The notes under the pieces: model-generated
The model's input: only the letters and a program-made list of their open reading frames with translations
Databases searched by the model: none
What the model was told of the DNA's origin: nothing
Position numbers and translations under genes: made by a program
Origin: Gammaproteobacteria bacterium
GTDB taxonomy: Bacteria; Pseudomonadota; Gammaproteobacteria; GCA-001735895
DNA length: 64,000 nt
NCBI GenBank assembly: GCA_024225395.1
Contig: JAAEMR010000090.1
Location: 24,548-88,547, forward strand
Direction of reading: 5' to 3'
Shown: piece by piece, positions 1-10,522 of the stretch
Position numbering within the stretch: position 1 is the stretch's first letter
Layout of the letters: every line of letters starts with the position of its first letter

Positions 1-31
1 CAAACTTTAAAAAGAGCTCGATAACTAAATC

Positions 32-1213
32 ATGAAAGCTTTGGTCTTTTTTTTATGCATTGCTGTCTTCAGCGCCCCTGTAATGGCATTTGAGTATTCG
101 GGCAATATTGCGGCTGAATATCAGCTATTTCCGCAGAAGGCCCAGTTCGAAAATCAGCTGGATAATAACCTGACTTTTTCTTTCAAACCCAAAGTCACCA
201 AAACCTGGAACAAAGGAAACGATCAGCTATCGATAGAGCTTTTTTTTCGTGCTGATGATAAAGATGCGGAACGAAATCATGCTGATATTCGTGAATTTAA
301 ATGGCTGCATGTGAATGGCAGTCATGAATGGAGAGTCGGTGTAGATACGGTATTCTGGGGTGTGACAGAATCACAGCACCTGGTGGATGTGATTAACCAG
401 ATAGACCGGGTAGAGGGTATAGATGGTGAAGAAAAGCTGGGTCAACAGATGATTAATTTCACCAGTATTCAGGATTGGGGAACACTACATGTTTTTGTCA
501 TGCCGGGCTTTCGTGAATCAACATACCCATCACAACAGGGTCGCCTGAGACTTCCGCTGGTGGTTGATAGCAGTCAAACTGTTTATGAGTCCGCGGATGA
601 AGAAAATAATATCGATTATGCATTACGCTTTGAGCATTACATAGGTGATACAGAATTTGGTTTGTCATGGTTTGATGGAACCAATCGAGATGCCGGGTTT
701 ATACCTGGGCTGGATGCAAATGGAGAACCGGTACTGATCCCGTATTACTCTCAAATGACTCAATTTGGGCTGGATTTACAGTCCATTGCTGGTGACTGGC
801 TGTGGAAGCTTGAAATGATTCATCGTGATTCAACAGAGGAATCCTTTAATGCGATGACGGCAGGTTTTGAATATACCTGTTTTGGGATTCTGGATTCACC
901 CGTAGACATGGGTGTTCTGCTGGAATATTCCCTGGACGACCGCAATATGAATAGCGGAATTTTTGATAATGATGTATTCGTAGGATTCCGGTTTGCCTTT
1001 AATGATGTGCAAAGTACCGACATACTGGCCGGGTTTATTATGGATACAGATTTAAAAAGTCAGAGCCTGAGAGTTGAAGCCAGTCGTCGCCTGGGAGATA
1101 GCTGGAAATTTACCGGTGAGCTACAGTTTTTTGATCAGATTGCTGATAGTGATCCATTGAAGGCTTTTGAAAGTGATGATTATTTATTACTTGAATTGGC
1201 TAAATATTTTTAG
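32..1213 (+). CDS. Outer-membrane beta-barrel-like protein, function unknown
   Basis: The 393-residue product starts with a clear Sec signal peptide (MKALVFFLCIAVFSAPVMA, cleavage near residue 19). The rest is rich in alternating aromatic and polar residues, as in outer-membrane beta-barrels, and it ends in an aromatic residue (ELAKYF), as many barrels do. I see no catalytic motif and do not recognise the family. It is followed by 207 bp without a gene and then the PCu(A)C/SCO pair, so an operon link is not evident. A role as porin or envelope protein is inference from sequence texture only. No strong Shine-Dalgarno precedes the ATG. Confidence 0.6.
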   Translation: MKALVFFLCIAVFSAPVMAFEYSGNIAAEYQLFPQKAQFENQLDNNLTFSFKPKVTKTWNKGNDQLSIELFFRADDKDAERNHADIREFKWLHVNGSHEWRVGVDTVFWGVTESQHLVDVINQIDRVEGIDGEEKLGQQMINFTSIQDWGTLHVFVMPGFRESTYPSQQGRLRLPLVVDSSQTVYESADEENNIDYALRFEHYIGDTEFGLSWFDGTNRDAGFIPGLDANGEPVLIPYYSQMTQFGLDLQSIAGDWLWKLEMIHRDSTEESFNAMTAGFEYTCFGILDSPVDMGVLLEYSLDDRNMNSGIFDNDVFVGFRFAFNDVQSTDILAGFIMDTDLKSQSLRVEASRRLGDSWKFTGELQFFDQIADSDPLKAFESDDYLLLELAKYF

Positions 1214-1280
1214 CTGTAACCCTGCGTATACCTTGCATGGTTAAGCAGTGCACTTATTTTTTAATAGTAACTTAAAATTT

Positions 1281-1303
1281 TTCATACACCTTTGTAGTAT
1301 GAA
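1281..1303. promoter_or_regulatory. Short perfect inverted repeat upstream of the copper gene pair
   Basis: Arms TTCATAC and GTATGAA flank a 9-nt spacer, about 130 bp upstream of the PCu(A)C gene. There is no T-run, so it is not a convincing terminator. It could be an operator for the copper operon, but no regulator is identified. Confidence 0.25.
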
Positions 1304-1432
1304 GGCTAGAGGGATTATTACCGATGAACGGGCACAGGTTCAATTTTGTGTGCGACAATATATCACTGTAGGGGATAGCTATTAGCAGTTAATATTAGTA
1401 TTATCTAATTTTCTTTTCTCATGGATTCATGC

Positions 1433-1876
1433 ATGAAATTACTATTCACATTAACGCTAGTTTTGCTTTCATTTTCTGCAATTGCTGACGTGGCTAAGAA
1501 TGTGAATGTAGAACAGTCTTATGTTCGATCTGCTATTAAGCAGCAACGAAACAGCGCTGCTTTTATGAATATAACCAATCAGGGTAGTCAGGCTGCCATA
1601 GTCTATGCTAAAAGCCCGGTGGCAAAAATTGTAGAGCTGCATACTCATATTCATGATAATGGCGTCATGCGAATGCGCAAGGTCGAGCAGATAGATTTGC
1701 CTACTGATAAAGTGATCCAGTTACAACCAGGTGGCTTGCACATTATGTTTCTAGGGCTAAATCAGGATTTAAAACCGGGTGACCAGATTGATGTCACTTT
1801 AGGTTTTAAAGATGGTAGTGAAAAAGTTTTACTGGTACCTGTGCGAAATATGTTGATGCAATACAATAAAATATGA
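1433..1876 (+). CDS. PCu(A)C family periplasmic copper chaperone
   Basis: This family carries Cu(I) in the periplasm and helps load cytochrome c oxidase. The copper-site pattern of the family (H/M-x10-M, then H-x-M) is visible: ELHTHIHDNGVMRMR around residues 70-84 of the longer form, then GGLHIMFLGL about 20 residues later. The start at 1433 is chosen because it gives a typical signal peptide (MKLLFTLTLVLLSFSAIA); an in-frame ATG at 1421 would add four residues. It lies 48 bp upstream of a SCO-type gene, the usual partner, so the two probably form a copper-delivery operon. Confidence 0.85.
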   Translation: MKLLFTLTLVLLSFSAIADVAKNVNVEQSYVRSAIKQQRNSAAFMNITNQGSQAAIVYAKSPVAKIVELHTHIHDNGVMRMRKVEQIDLPTDKVIQLQPGGLHIMFLGLNQDLKPGDQIDVTLGFKDGSEKVLLVPVRNMLMQYNKI

Positions 1877-1924
1877 AGACGCATAAGATGGATGGAAGTA
1901 TGCCCGAAATGATGACTCACTGAT

Positions 1925-2539
1925 ATGACTGAACCACAGATGAAAAATAGGAAAACAATTTATTTCTGGATTATTCTGGTGTGCTTCTTTGGCGGGATAC
2001 TGTTGGCTCAGCAATATTTAAAACAACAGGGGAGTGATTTGATACCGGGGTCAGGTGGTGATTTTACTCTGCAATCTGATAAAGGACCGGTGTCACTATC
2101 AGACTTTAAGGGTAAAGTGGTCGCTATTTATTTTGGTTATATGTCCTGCCCTGATATCTGCCCAACATCGCTATGGAACCTGTCATTAGCAATGAATTTG
2201 TTGTCTGCAGAAGAGGCTGCACAGGTGCAGGGATTATTTATTTCTCTGGATCCGGATAGAGACTCACCCAGAGCGATGGGGATGTTTGTGAAAGGTTTCT
2301 TTGATACTTATATCGGGTTGACGGACACCAAAGAAGTGCTGGATAAAGTCGCCAGGCAATACAGCGTTATTTATGAAAAAGTACCGCTTGAAGGCTCCGC
2401 AATGGGGTATGTAATGGATCACAGTTCGGTGATTTACCTGATCGATAAAAAAGGAGTGCTGCAATATTACATACCGCATAATACCGATCCTGCCGAGATC
2501 AAAAAGGATCTTCTGAAGTTGCTTGAGAAGAGCTCTTAG
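1925..2539 (+). CDS. SCO1/SenC family copper-delivery protein
   Basis: SCO proteins are membrane-anchored thioredoxin-fold proteins that deliver copper to, or reduce thiols of, the CuA site of cytochrome oxidase. One N-terminal membrane segment (YFWIILVCFFGGILLA) anchors the domain. The metal ligands are visible as CPDIC (SCPDICPTSLWNL, near residue 77) and the distal His in YVMDHSSVIYLID near residue 165. The length of 204 residues is normal. It follows the PCu(A)C gene closely. The first Met is kept as start; an alternative Met six codons in (1940) is possible. Confidence 0.88.
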   Translation: MTEPQMKNRKTIYFWIILVCFFGGILLAQQYLKQQGSDLIPGSGGDFTLQSDKGPVSLSDFKGKVVAIYFGYMSCPDICPTSLWNLSLAMNLLSAEEAAQVQGLFISLDPDRDSPRAMGMFVKGFFDTYIGLTDTKEVLDKVARQYSVIYEKVPLEGSAMGYVMDHSSVIYLIDKKGVLQYYIPHNTDPAEIKKDLLKLLEKSS

Positions 2540-2544
2540 GGGAA

Positions 2545-2569
2545 AGTGCCAACATTCCTTTGTGGCACT
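2545..2569. terminator. Possible hairpin between convergent genes
   Basis: Arms AGTGCCA and TGGCACT enclose an 11-nt loop between the SCO gene and the convergent YkgJ-type gene. There is no good T-run on either side, so termination is only suggested by position. Confidence 0.35.
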
Positions 2570-2584
2570 GTTAAAGGCTACTGG

Positions 2585-3917
<1,333 letters not shown>

Positions 3918-3959
3918 TTATCAGGATGTTGAAGTTGGTATGGAGTAAATTCTAACATG

Positions 3960-4517
3960 CTATGCCCTGAGTATTTCACCAGTTTCCAGGTCTCGAATTT
4001 GACTGGCTTGCTGTAAGCCGGTTTCAAAGCCTTCGATGATGTAGTCAACAGCCTCCTGAAAGTGCTTATGTGCCTGTAGGCTGCTTCTCACGGGTTTTCT
4101 TGAGGTAATGTTGGCGCTGGTACTTATTAGCGGTCGTTGAATTTCACTGCAAATCAGTTTTACCTGTGGTACCTGGGTCAGGCGAATGGCTACCTTATCG
4201 GAATACCCGGTAATCAAGCCGGGGCAATATGGACTGGCCCTGACAATCCAGGTGACAGGTTTGCTGGTGCTGGTTGTTAGCTTTGATGCAAGCAGGTCAT
4301 ATGTTGAACTAGCGATGTAGGGCTGTAAGAAATCCAGTTCAGGTGATAATAAAATTAAACCTTTGTTTGCAGCTCGTCGTTTAAGGCGTTGCAGGCGTTG
4401 AATAGTGCCGGCAGCTTCCGGGCTGCAGCCAAACCCCCAGATCGTGTCTGTCGGATAAGCAATTAAAGCACCCCGGTCTATCTGTCTGGCAATTTGTGTC
4501 AGGCGCCAGGGGGACAT
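3960..4517 (-). CDS. tsaC: Threonylcarbamoyl-AMP synthase (YrdC/Sua5 family)
   Basis: TsaC makes threonylcarbamoyl-AMP from Thr, bicarbonate and ATP for t6A37 of ANN-decoding tRNAs. The single-domain form (185 residues) is typical of gammaproteobacterial TsaC. Recognisable segments are GALIAYPTDTIWGFGC near residue 16, RLKRRAANKGLILL near 44, and PLISTSANITSRKPV near 130. Its start codon overlaps the topA stop by one base (TAATG), indicating coupling. hemF follows 48 bp downstream, the common order in this class. Confidence 0.93.
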   Translation of the reverse strand: MSPWRLTQIARQIDRGALIAYPTDTIWGFGCSPEAAGTIQRLQRLKRRAANKGLILLSPELDFLQPYIASSTYDLLASKLTTSTSKPVTWIVRASPYCPGLITGYSDKVAIRLTQVPQVKLICSEIQRPLISTSANITSRKPVRSSLQAHKHFQEAVDYIIEGFETGLQQASQIRDLETGEILRA

Positions 4518-7006
4518 TATACTTTCATTTTAACTGCTTTTTTGGTGCTAGCTTTTTTGACTGAGGCCTTTTTTACGCTGGCTTTTTTCTTAGCCGCTTT
4601 TTTCTTAGCTGCTTTTTTAACAGATTTCTTTTTTGTTGCTGCTTTCTTTTTAGTCGCTGCCTTTTTTCTTGTGGCGGCTTTTTTCTTCGTTGCTGCTTTT
4701 TTGCGTCTTGATTTTGGTAATGGCGCTTTTTCAATAAGTTCCTGACAGGTTTCCAGGCTTAGTGTTGCAGGGTCTTCGATATCTTTTGGAATGCGCGCAT
4801 TTTTTATGCCATCTGTGATATAGGGGCCGTAGCGTCCGCGTAATATTTTAATATCGGTTCCTTCAAAAAGTTTGATCTCCCGATTGGCATCGAACTCTTT
4901 CTTTTCCTGGATTAATACCAGTGCACGTTCCAGTGTTACGGTGTATGGGTCATCGCCTTCTTTAACTTTGAGAGAGACATATTTACTGCCAAACTTAACA
5001 TAGGGGCCAAAGCGTCCAAAGTTGGTGGAAATCTTTTCACCGTCTTCAGTTTCACCCAGATCTCGTGGAAGTTTGAATAGTTCAATTGCTTCTTCCAGGG
5101 TGACTTTGTCCATTTTCTGGCCAGGTCTTAATCCTGCAAACTTTGGTTTTTCTTCGTCATCTCGTGTGCCTATTTGAACAAAAGGCCCATAGCGGCCCAT
5201 ACGCACGGAAATTGGTTTTCCACTGGCGGGATCTGTGCCCAGTTCCCTGGCCTGTAAGGCTTCATCGCGACTGACATTTTCCATTTTATCGTCAACCAGT
5301 GCCTTGAATGAAGTCCAGAATGATTGCATTAATGGTAACCACTCGGATTCACCGCGAGAGATTTCATCCAGCGTGTCTTCCAGCTGAGCAGTGAAGTCGT
5401 AATCTACGTATTGAGTAAAATGCTGGGTCAGAAATTTAATGACGACCTTGCCTACATCGGTGGGATGAAAGCGCTTGGCTTCCAGTTCAACGTATTCTCG
5501 ATCAAGTAAAGTCGTAATAATTGAAGCATAAGTTGAAGGTCGCCCAATGCCGTATTCTTCAAGCGTTTTAACCAGACTGGCTTCACTGAATCGTGGTGGA
5601 GGTTCGGTAAAGTGTTGCTCCAGCCTGATTTCTAATAAATCAACAATATCACCTTCGACCAGAGGGGGAAGTATCTTTTCTTTTTGATCGTCGTTCTTTT
5701 TGTCGTCACGCCCTTCGGTATAAACCTGCATAAAACCGGGGTTGCGAATAGTTGAACCGGTGGCGCGGAAAGTGTTTTCAGTTCCTGCGTTTAAGTCGAC
5801 CGCAACAGTATCGAGTGTGGCATGAATCATCTGGCAGGCAATGCTGCGTTTCCAGATCAGGTCGTACAGGCGATATTCATCCTGACTTAAATATTGTTTG
5901 ATCTGTTCAGGAATATTCATCGCGCTGGTGGGGCGAACGGCTTCATGAGCTTCCTGAGCATTTTTTGATTTTGTTTTAAATGAACGAGGTGATTCGGGCA
6001 GTGAGTCAGCGCCGTATTTTTGCAAAATCAGTGTGCGAATATCTTCCAGAGCTTCATTGGATAGCGTCACGGAATCGGTACGCATGTAAGAGATTAAACC
6101 GGTCTGGCCTGCGCCAATATCAATACCTTCATACAAGCGTTGTGCCGTACGCATGGTTTTTTGAGCACCGAAACCGAGCTTGCGGGAAGCTTCCTGTTGT
6201 AAGGTCGATGTCGTAAATGGGGCTGCCGGATTACGCTTACGCTGTTTTTTCTCAACTTTGGCAACGGTCAGTTTTCCGTTGCTGGCATCTTTTAGAACTG
6301 TATTCGCCTGTTCGGCCTGTTCAGCATTGGTGATGCTGAACTGTTTCATTTTTTCACCCTGGAGCTGTGTCAGTTTGGCGCTAAAAGGCTGTTTATCAAA
6401 CAGGTTATCGGCTTCTATAGACCAGTATTCTTCAGGATTAAAGGCTTCAATTTCGAGCTCTCTTTCCACGATCATACGTAAAGCGGGGCTTTGGACTCGA
6501 CCGGCAGAAAGGCCGCGTCTTATCTTGCGCCATAATAAAGGTGACAGATTAAAACCGACCAGGTAATCCAGTGCTCGTCTGGCCTGTTGCGCATTCACCA
6601 GATCCATTTCAATATCACTGGGGTTTGCAACTGCTTCGGTAACGGCCTGCCTGGTAATTTCATGAAAAACAACGCGGAAAGCTTTTTTATTTTTCATTAG
6701 ATTACGGTCTTTCAGCAGCTCGTACAGGTGCCACGAAATGGCTTCACCTTCGCGATCCGGATCCGTTGCGAGATATAGGTTGTCGGCTTTTTTCAGCAGT
6801 TTGGCGATGTTTTTTACGTGCTTTTCATTACGCTCAACAACTTCGTAATTCATCTTGAAGTTGTTTTCAGTCTCAACTGCGCCCTCTTTGGGTATCAGGT
6901 CACGTATATGACCGTATGAGGCAAGAACTTTAAAATCCTTTCCCAGATACTTTTCGATAGTTTTAGCTTTCGCAGGGGACTCTACTATGACAAGGTTGCT
7001 ACTCAT
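4517..7006 (-). CDS. topA: DNA topoisomerase I
   Basis: Type IA topoisomerase that relaxes negative supercoils. The Toprim domain is at the N-terminus (NLVIVESPAKAKTIEKYLG; YLATDPDREGEAISWHL near residue 107), and the catalytic tyrosine is in GLISYMRTDS near residue 310. The C-terminal region has TopoI-C repeats of the GRFGPYVKFG/GRYGPYVQIG type rather than four-cysteine zinc ribbons. The last 60 or so residues are a low-complexity lysine/alanine tail built from AATKKK- and ASVKK-like repeats. At 829 residues it is close to the usual length. It lies downstream of smg and upstream of tsaC. Confidence 0.97.
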   Translation of the reverse strand: MSSNLVIVESPAKAKTIEKYLGKDFKVLASYGHIRDLIPKEGAVETENNFKMNYEVVERNEKHVKNIAKLLKKADNLYLATDPDREGEAISWHLYELLKDRNLMKNKKAFRVVFHEITRQAVTEAVANPSDIEMDLVNAQQARRALDYLVGFNLSPLLWRKIRRGLSAGRVQSPALRMIVERELEIEAFNPEEYWSIEADNLFDKQPFSAKLTQLQGEKMKQFSITNAEQAEQANTVLKDASNGKLTVAKVEKKQRKRNPAAPFTTSTLQQEASRKLGFGAQKTMRTAQRLYEGIDIGAGQTGLISYMRTDSVTLSNEALEDIRTLILQKYGADSLPESPRSFKTKSKNAQEAHEAVRPTSAMNIPEQIKQYLSQDEYRLYDLIWKRSIACQMIHATLDTVAVDLNAGTENTFRATGSTIRNPGFMQVYTEGRDDKKNDDQKEKILPPLVEGDIVDLLEIRLEQHFTEPPPRFSEASLVKTLEEYGIGRPSTYASIITTLLDREYVELEAKRFHPTDVGKVVIKFLTQHFTQYVDYDFTAQLEDTLDEISRGESEWLPLMQSFWTSFKALVDDKMENVSRDEALQARELGTDPASGKPISVRMGRYGPFVQIGTRDDEEKPKFAGLRPGQKMDKVTLEEAIELFKLPRDLGETEDGEKISTNFGRFGPYVKFGSKYVSLKVKEGDDPYTVTLERALVLIQEKKEFDANREIKLFEGTDIKILRGRYGPYITDGIKNARIPKDIEDPATLSLETCQELIEKAPLPKSRRKKAATKKKAATRKKAATKKKAATKKKSVKKAAKKKAAKKKASVKKASVKKASTKKAVKMKV

Positions 7007-7028
7007 AGAAAATGTTACTTAAAGTGGA

Positions 7029-7511
7029 TTAATGGAAAATGGCAGGCTGGTCTGCAAAAACGATATCTTCGTAATGCATCAGTGTGTTTTCATCCTGATC
7101 TATGGCGCTATTAAATAGTACCATCATGACAACCCATCTGAATTCCTCCATGTCAACCAGGCTGTTGCCATCCAGGGCCATGATGCGATTAATCACCAGT
7201 TCACGTAATTCAGGCGTTAATACACCTGATTGCTCAAGAAATAGTAAAAACCCCTGAACCTTACTGTCCAGACGTTGCTGTTCTTTCTTTGAGTAAATTC
7301 GAATTGAATTCGAAGATTGTTCGAGAGCTGGAATATCTTCAGCAAGCGCAAGACCATCAAGCCAGTCAAATGCTTTATCTATTTCCTGAGATTCAAACCC
7401 TGCTTCACGCAAATCTGAATCAATACTGTCTCTATCTTCGGGTAAGCTGTCGTCTCTATCAATGTAGCTGGAAAATATGTACATCAGTACGTCAATAACG
7501 CCTTCTTTCAT
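7029..7511 (-). CDS. smg: Smg family protein (DUF494)
   Basis: Smg is a small acidic cytoplasmic protein almost always placed between dprA and topA in gammaproteobacteria; its biochemical role is unknown. The 160-residue product starts MKEGVIDVLMYIFSSYID and contains the typical helical pattern with FDWLDGL and the C-terminal DEFRWVV-like stretch (MEEFRWVVMMVLFN). Position 28 bp downstream of dprA and 22 bp upstream of topA supports the call. Confidence 0.92.
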   Translation of the reverse strand: MKEGVIDVLMYIFSSYIDRDDSLPEDRDSIDSDLREAGFESQEIDKAFDWLDGLALAEDIPALEQSSNSIRIYSKKEQQRLDSKVQGFLLFLEQSGVLTPELRELVINRIMALDGNSLVDMEEFRWVVMMVLFNSAIDQDENTLMHYEDIVFADQPAIFH

Positions 7512-7538
7512 GAATACCTCTATTTTGCATCTTTCTGG

Positions 7539-8642
7539 TTAGCATCTAATATACTGACTTCCAGGCGCAGTTTGAATATGATCATTTAACTCTAATATTA
7601 ATAGCATGGATGAAAGCTGCTCAATGGTCAAGCCACAGCGTTGCACCAGAGTTTCAATTGACACTGGATCGTAGCCGATATTATCCAGTAATTGCTGATA
7701 CTCTGCATCAAGTTGATCTGATCCAGGTTTTTTTTCAGTCTCGTTCTGTAATGCAACAAAGCCCAGTAAACTGCCTATATCTTCAATAATGTCAGATGCC
7801 TGGTCCACCAGTTTTGCTCCCTGGCGGATAAGGTGATGACAACCTTTGGATTGAGGATTGTGTATAGATCCGGGGATAGCAAATACATCTCTTCCCTGTT
7901 CAATGCTGTTGTGAGCGGTAATGAGTGAGCCACTTTTACGGGTGGCTTCGACGACCAGGGTTGCCAGGCTGAGTCCACTGATGAGCCTGTTGCGTTTAGG
8001 AAAGTTTTCGCTGTGAGGTGATGTGCCCAGTGGAAACTCGGAAATGATGAGCCCGTTTTCAGCTATTTGATGGGCAAGTTTTTTGTTTTTGGAAGGGTAA
8101 ATTCTGTCGATGCCTGTGCCAATAACGGCAATGGTATTGCCACCGGCGTCCAGTGCCCCCTGATGAGAGTGTTTATCTATGCCCAGTGCCATGCCGCTGG
8201 TGATAGTAATTCCTGACTTTGCAAGAAAGCTGGCAAAATCATGTGCTGTACTCGCGCCACCGGGTGTGCAATTTCGACTACCTATCATCGCTATTTGCGG
8301 ATTTGATAATAGTTCAATATTGCCCAGCCCATACAGAATGGGGGGAGCATCCTTTATCTCTTTTAATAATGTCGGGTAATATGGATCGTTTAAGGTCACC
8401 AGGTGGTGAGAAGGGTTGGATTGCTGCCAGTTAAGAGCCTGATTGACTTCATCCTGCCGGGAGTTGTTGATAGCTGATATCTGCTTGTCGTTTAACCCTC
8501 TTGCAGATAGCTGTTTGCTGGAGCAGTGGAAAAGCCTGCTGACGTCAAAATTTTCAGCTTCAAGCAATTTTCTGAATTTAACGGGACCTATACCCGGGCA
8601 CAGGCTAAGCCTTAAATAATATGCAAATTCATCCCTGTTCAT
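7539..8642 (-). CDS. dprA: DNA-processing protein A (RecA loader in DNA uptake)
   Basis: DprA/Smf binds incoming single-stranded DNA and loads RecA during transformation. The Rossmann-like core is clear: AMIGSRNCTPGG near residue 117, GITITSGMALGIDKHSHQGAL near 145, GTGIDRIYP, and SEFPLGTSPHSENFPKRNRLISGLS near 200-225. A C-terminal winged-helix-like segment (PVSIETLVQRCGLTIEQLSSMLL) is present. At 367 residues it is full length. It is preceded by the LysM gene and followed by smg. Confidence 0.95.
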   Translation of the reverse strand: MNRDEFAYYLRLSLCPGIGPVKFRKLLEAENFDVSRLFHCSSKQLSARGLNDKQISAINNSRQDEVNQALNWQQSNPSHHLVTLNDPYYPTLLKEIKDAPPILYGLGNIELLSNPQIAMIGSRNCTPGGASTAHDFASFLAKSGITITSGMALGIDKHSHQGALDAGGNTIAVIGTGIDRIYPSKNKKLAHQIAENGLIISEFPLGTSPHSENFPKRNRLISGLSLATLVVEATRKSGSLITAHNSIEQGRDVFAIPGSIHNPQSKGCHHLIRQGAKLVDQASDIIEDIGSLLGFVALQNETEKKPGSDQLDAEYQQLLDNIGYDPVSIETLVQRCGLTIEQLSSMLLILELNDHIQTAPGSQYIRC

Positions 8643-8660
8643 TGCATATAGATAAAGGTG

Positions 8661-9833
8661 CTATGGAGAAGTCAGTTGCTCGTTCAGGCGTATGGGTTCA
8701 TTGGCTTCCATGATCAGGGCAAAACTCATTTTATCGTAAGTGCGAACTACCATGATCAGTCCTATGCGTTCATCAGGAAGTTTTACTTTAAAATTTCTTT
8801 CTTTTTCATTACGATCAATGACGATATTTCCTATCCGGTTTATGGCTAAAATATTGCCGGTTACTAAACCATCTCTCTTCCCCAGGTTAATGGCTACAGT
8901 ATCGTATTGCCCCAGTTGTGATATGCCGTCAAGTAATGAAATGATACGACCAGATACCTGATCCTTAGGTGGGCGAGGGAAAAAATCTCTTTCCAGGTTT
9001 GAATTGTCGATGGGTAAAACTCTATCATCCCGAAAAATTTCCCGACTTGATGAAGTAACTCGAACCGAAGCGGGGTCACCACGTCTTTCTAATTTAGCTT
9101 CTGCCACGTATAGAGCTTCATAACCTAAAACTTCTCCGGTAGTCGTATCTACCAGCGGTTTGTTGGGTCGAAAAACCTGGAAACGACCATTACCTTTTGA
9201 GGTGTCCAGATTTCTTACATAGAGAACATCATTGATGGCATTAGCAAGGTTATTGTTTTTGCTATCAAGTACATAAGCTGAATTTGCCAGGTCTTCTTCA
9301 CTGATAATGAGGGGCTTTTCCAGCAGTTGGCGAATTGATTCCATAGGAATAGACGGGATGCTTGCGTCTATCGATTGTGATCGTATTCTAGGCGACAGTT
9401 TGACTATTTTTAATCCTTTAGACACTGCCTGGCCTGTTTCCCCTCGTTGGATTACTTGAATGCGCTTCTGGCCTCCCACATAAATTATGGCAAGTTCATC
9501 ACCTGGGTAGATCAGGTGAGGATTGCTGACCTGCGGATTCTTGTACCATATTTCGGGCCAGAACCATGGGTCGCGTAAAAAGTTTGATGAAATGTCCCAT
9601 AAAGTATCACCTTTCTGTACAATATAGGTCTCAGGGTGCTCGGGTTCGTAGATGATTGTTTCGCGTGGTTTTTGAGGTGTGGTTTTAGCCTGTATAGTCT
9701 TTTCTACGGGTGTTGTATCTTCCTGTTCAACCACGGCATAAGGCTCTTTGGTGGAAGTGCAACCACCCAGCAGTAGTAAACCGGCGAAAATGAACAGTCC
9801 GTTTGTTAACAGTCGCTTGTTATGGTGAGACAT
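8661..9833 (-). CDS. LysM peptidoglycan-binding lipoprotein
   Basis: The protein begins with a lipoprotein signal (start MSHHNKRLL, lipobox LLGGC) and carries one LysM domain, YIVQKGDTLWDISSNF, followed by the typical WPEIWYKNPQVSNPHLIYPGDEL. The remaining 250 residues contain no catalytic motif. This family regularly precedes dprA in gammaproteobacteria and probably sits in the periplasm bound to peptidoglycan. The start at 9833 is preferred over 9878 because an AGGGG box lies just upstream and the signal peptide then begins at the N-terminus. Confidence 0.88.
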   Translation of the reverse strand: MSHHNKRLLTNGLFIFAGLLLLGGCTSTKEPYAVVEQEDTTPVEKTIQAKTTPQKPRETIIYEPEHPETYIVQKGDTLWDISSNFLRDPWFWPEIWYKNPQVSNPHLIYPGDELAIIYVGGQKRIQVIQRGETGQAVSKGLKIVKLSPRIRSQSIDASIPSIPMESIRQLLEKPLIISEEDLANSAYVLDSKNNNLANAINDVLYVRNLDTSKGNGRFQVFRPNKPLVDTTTGEVLGYEALYVAEAKLERRGDPASVRVTSSSREIFRDDRVLPIDNSNLERDFFPRPPKDQVSGRIISLLDGISQLGQYDTVAINLGKRDGLVTGNILAINRIGNIVIDRNEKERNFKVKLPDERIGLIMVVRTYDKMSFALIMEANEPIRLNEQLTSP

Positions 9834-9891
9834 AGAAACCCCTGCATTGGTGTAATTTGTATCGTTGATCTTTCTCATTGAATATCAGCGA

Positions 9892-9918
9892 TTGTAGTTG
9901 AATTTTACTCAACTACAA
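9892..9918. promoter_or_regulatory. Perfect 10-bp palindrome in the lysM/def divergent promoter region
   Basis: Arms TTGTAGTTGA and TCAACTACAA flank ATTTTAC. A TATAAT hexamer follows at 9943-9948 on the plus strand, so the palindrome would lie over the -25 to -50 region of a def promoter. A T-run (CCTTTTTT) follows on the plus strand, but no upstream plus-strand gene needs a terminator here. Operator function is inference. Confidence 0.35.
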
Positions 9919-9993
9919 CCTTTTTTATGGATAAGATTCCATTATAATCATAAACTTGGGGCAAATACTTATAATTTTGTTGAAGTTTGATTT

Positions 9994-10503
9994 ATGGCTT
10001 TATTAAATATTTTACTTTTTCCGGATCCACGGCTTAGAACAAAGGCAGTAGAAGTCTCTACGTTTGATGAAAACTTGCAGACGTTGGTGGATGATATGCT
10101 GGAAACTATGTATGAAGCTCCAGGTATTGGTCTGGCGGCTACCCAGGTGGATAAGCATATTCGTTTACTGGTCATGGATGTATCCGAAGATAAAAATGAA
10201 TCCAGAGTTTTGATCAACCCACAAATACTCGCTGTAGAGGGTGAAGAGGAAATGGATGAGGGTTGTCTATCGGTGCCCGGATATTATGAATCGGTGACTC
10301 GTGCAGATAAAATTCATGTTCGTGCTCAGGATTCCAGGGGGAACTTTTTTGAGTTTCATGCCGATGATCTTGAAGCTGTTTGTATTCAGCATGAGATGGA
10401 TCATCTCGACGGAAAATTATTTGTCGACTATATCTCCAGCCTTAAACGTGATCGAATTCGTAAAAAACTCGAAAAATTAAAAAAACAGGAACAGAAGGGT
10501 TGA
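9994..10503 (+). CDS. def: Peptide deformylase
   Basis: Removes the N-formyl group from nascent proteins. The three class I deformylase motifs are present: GIGLAATQV (motif 1), EGCLSVPG (motif 2, metal-ligand Cys) and QHEMDHLDG (motif 3, HExxH metal site). Length 169 residues is standard. It heads the def-fmt-rsmB operon; fmt begins 19 bp downstream. The functional coupling is direct, because Fmt adds the formyl group that Def removes. Confidence 0.97.
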   Translation: MALLNILLFPDPRLRTKAVEVSTFDENLQTLVDDMLETMYEAPGIGLAATQVDKHIRLLVMDVSEDKNESRVLINPQILAVEGEEEMDEGCLSVPGYYESVTRADKIHVRAQDSRGNFFEFHADDLEAVCIQHEMDHLDGKLFVDYISSLKRDRIRKKLEKLKKQEQKG

Positions 10504-10522
10504 TCCCCTGACGCAGTATTTT

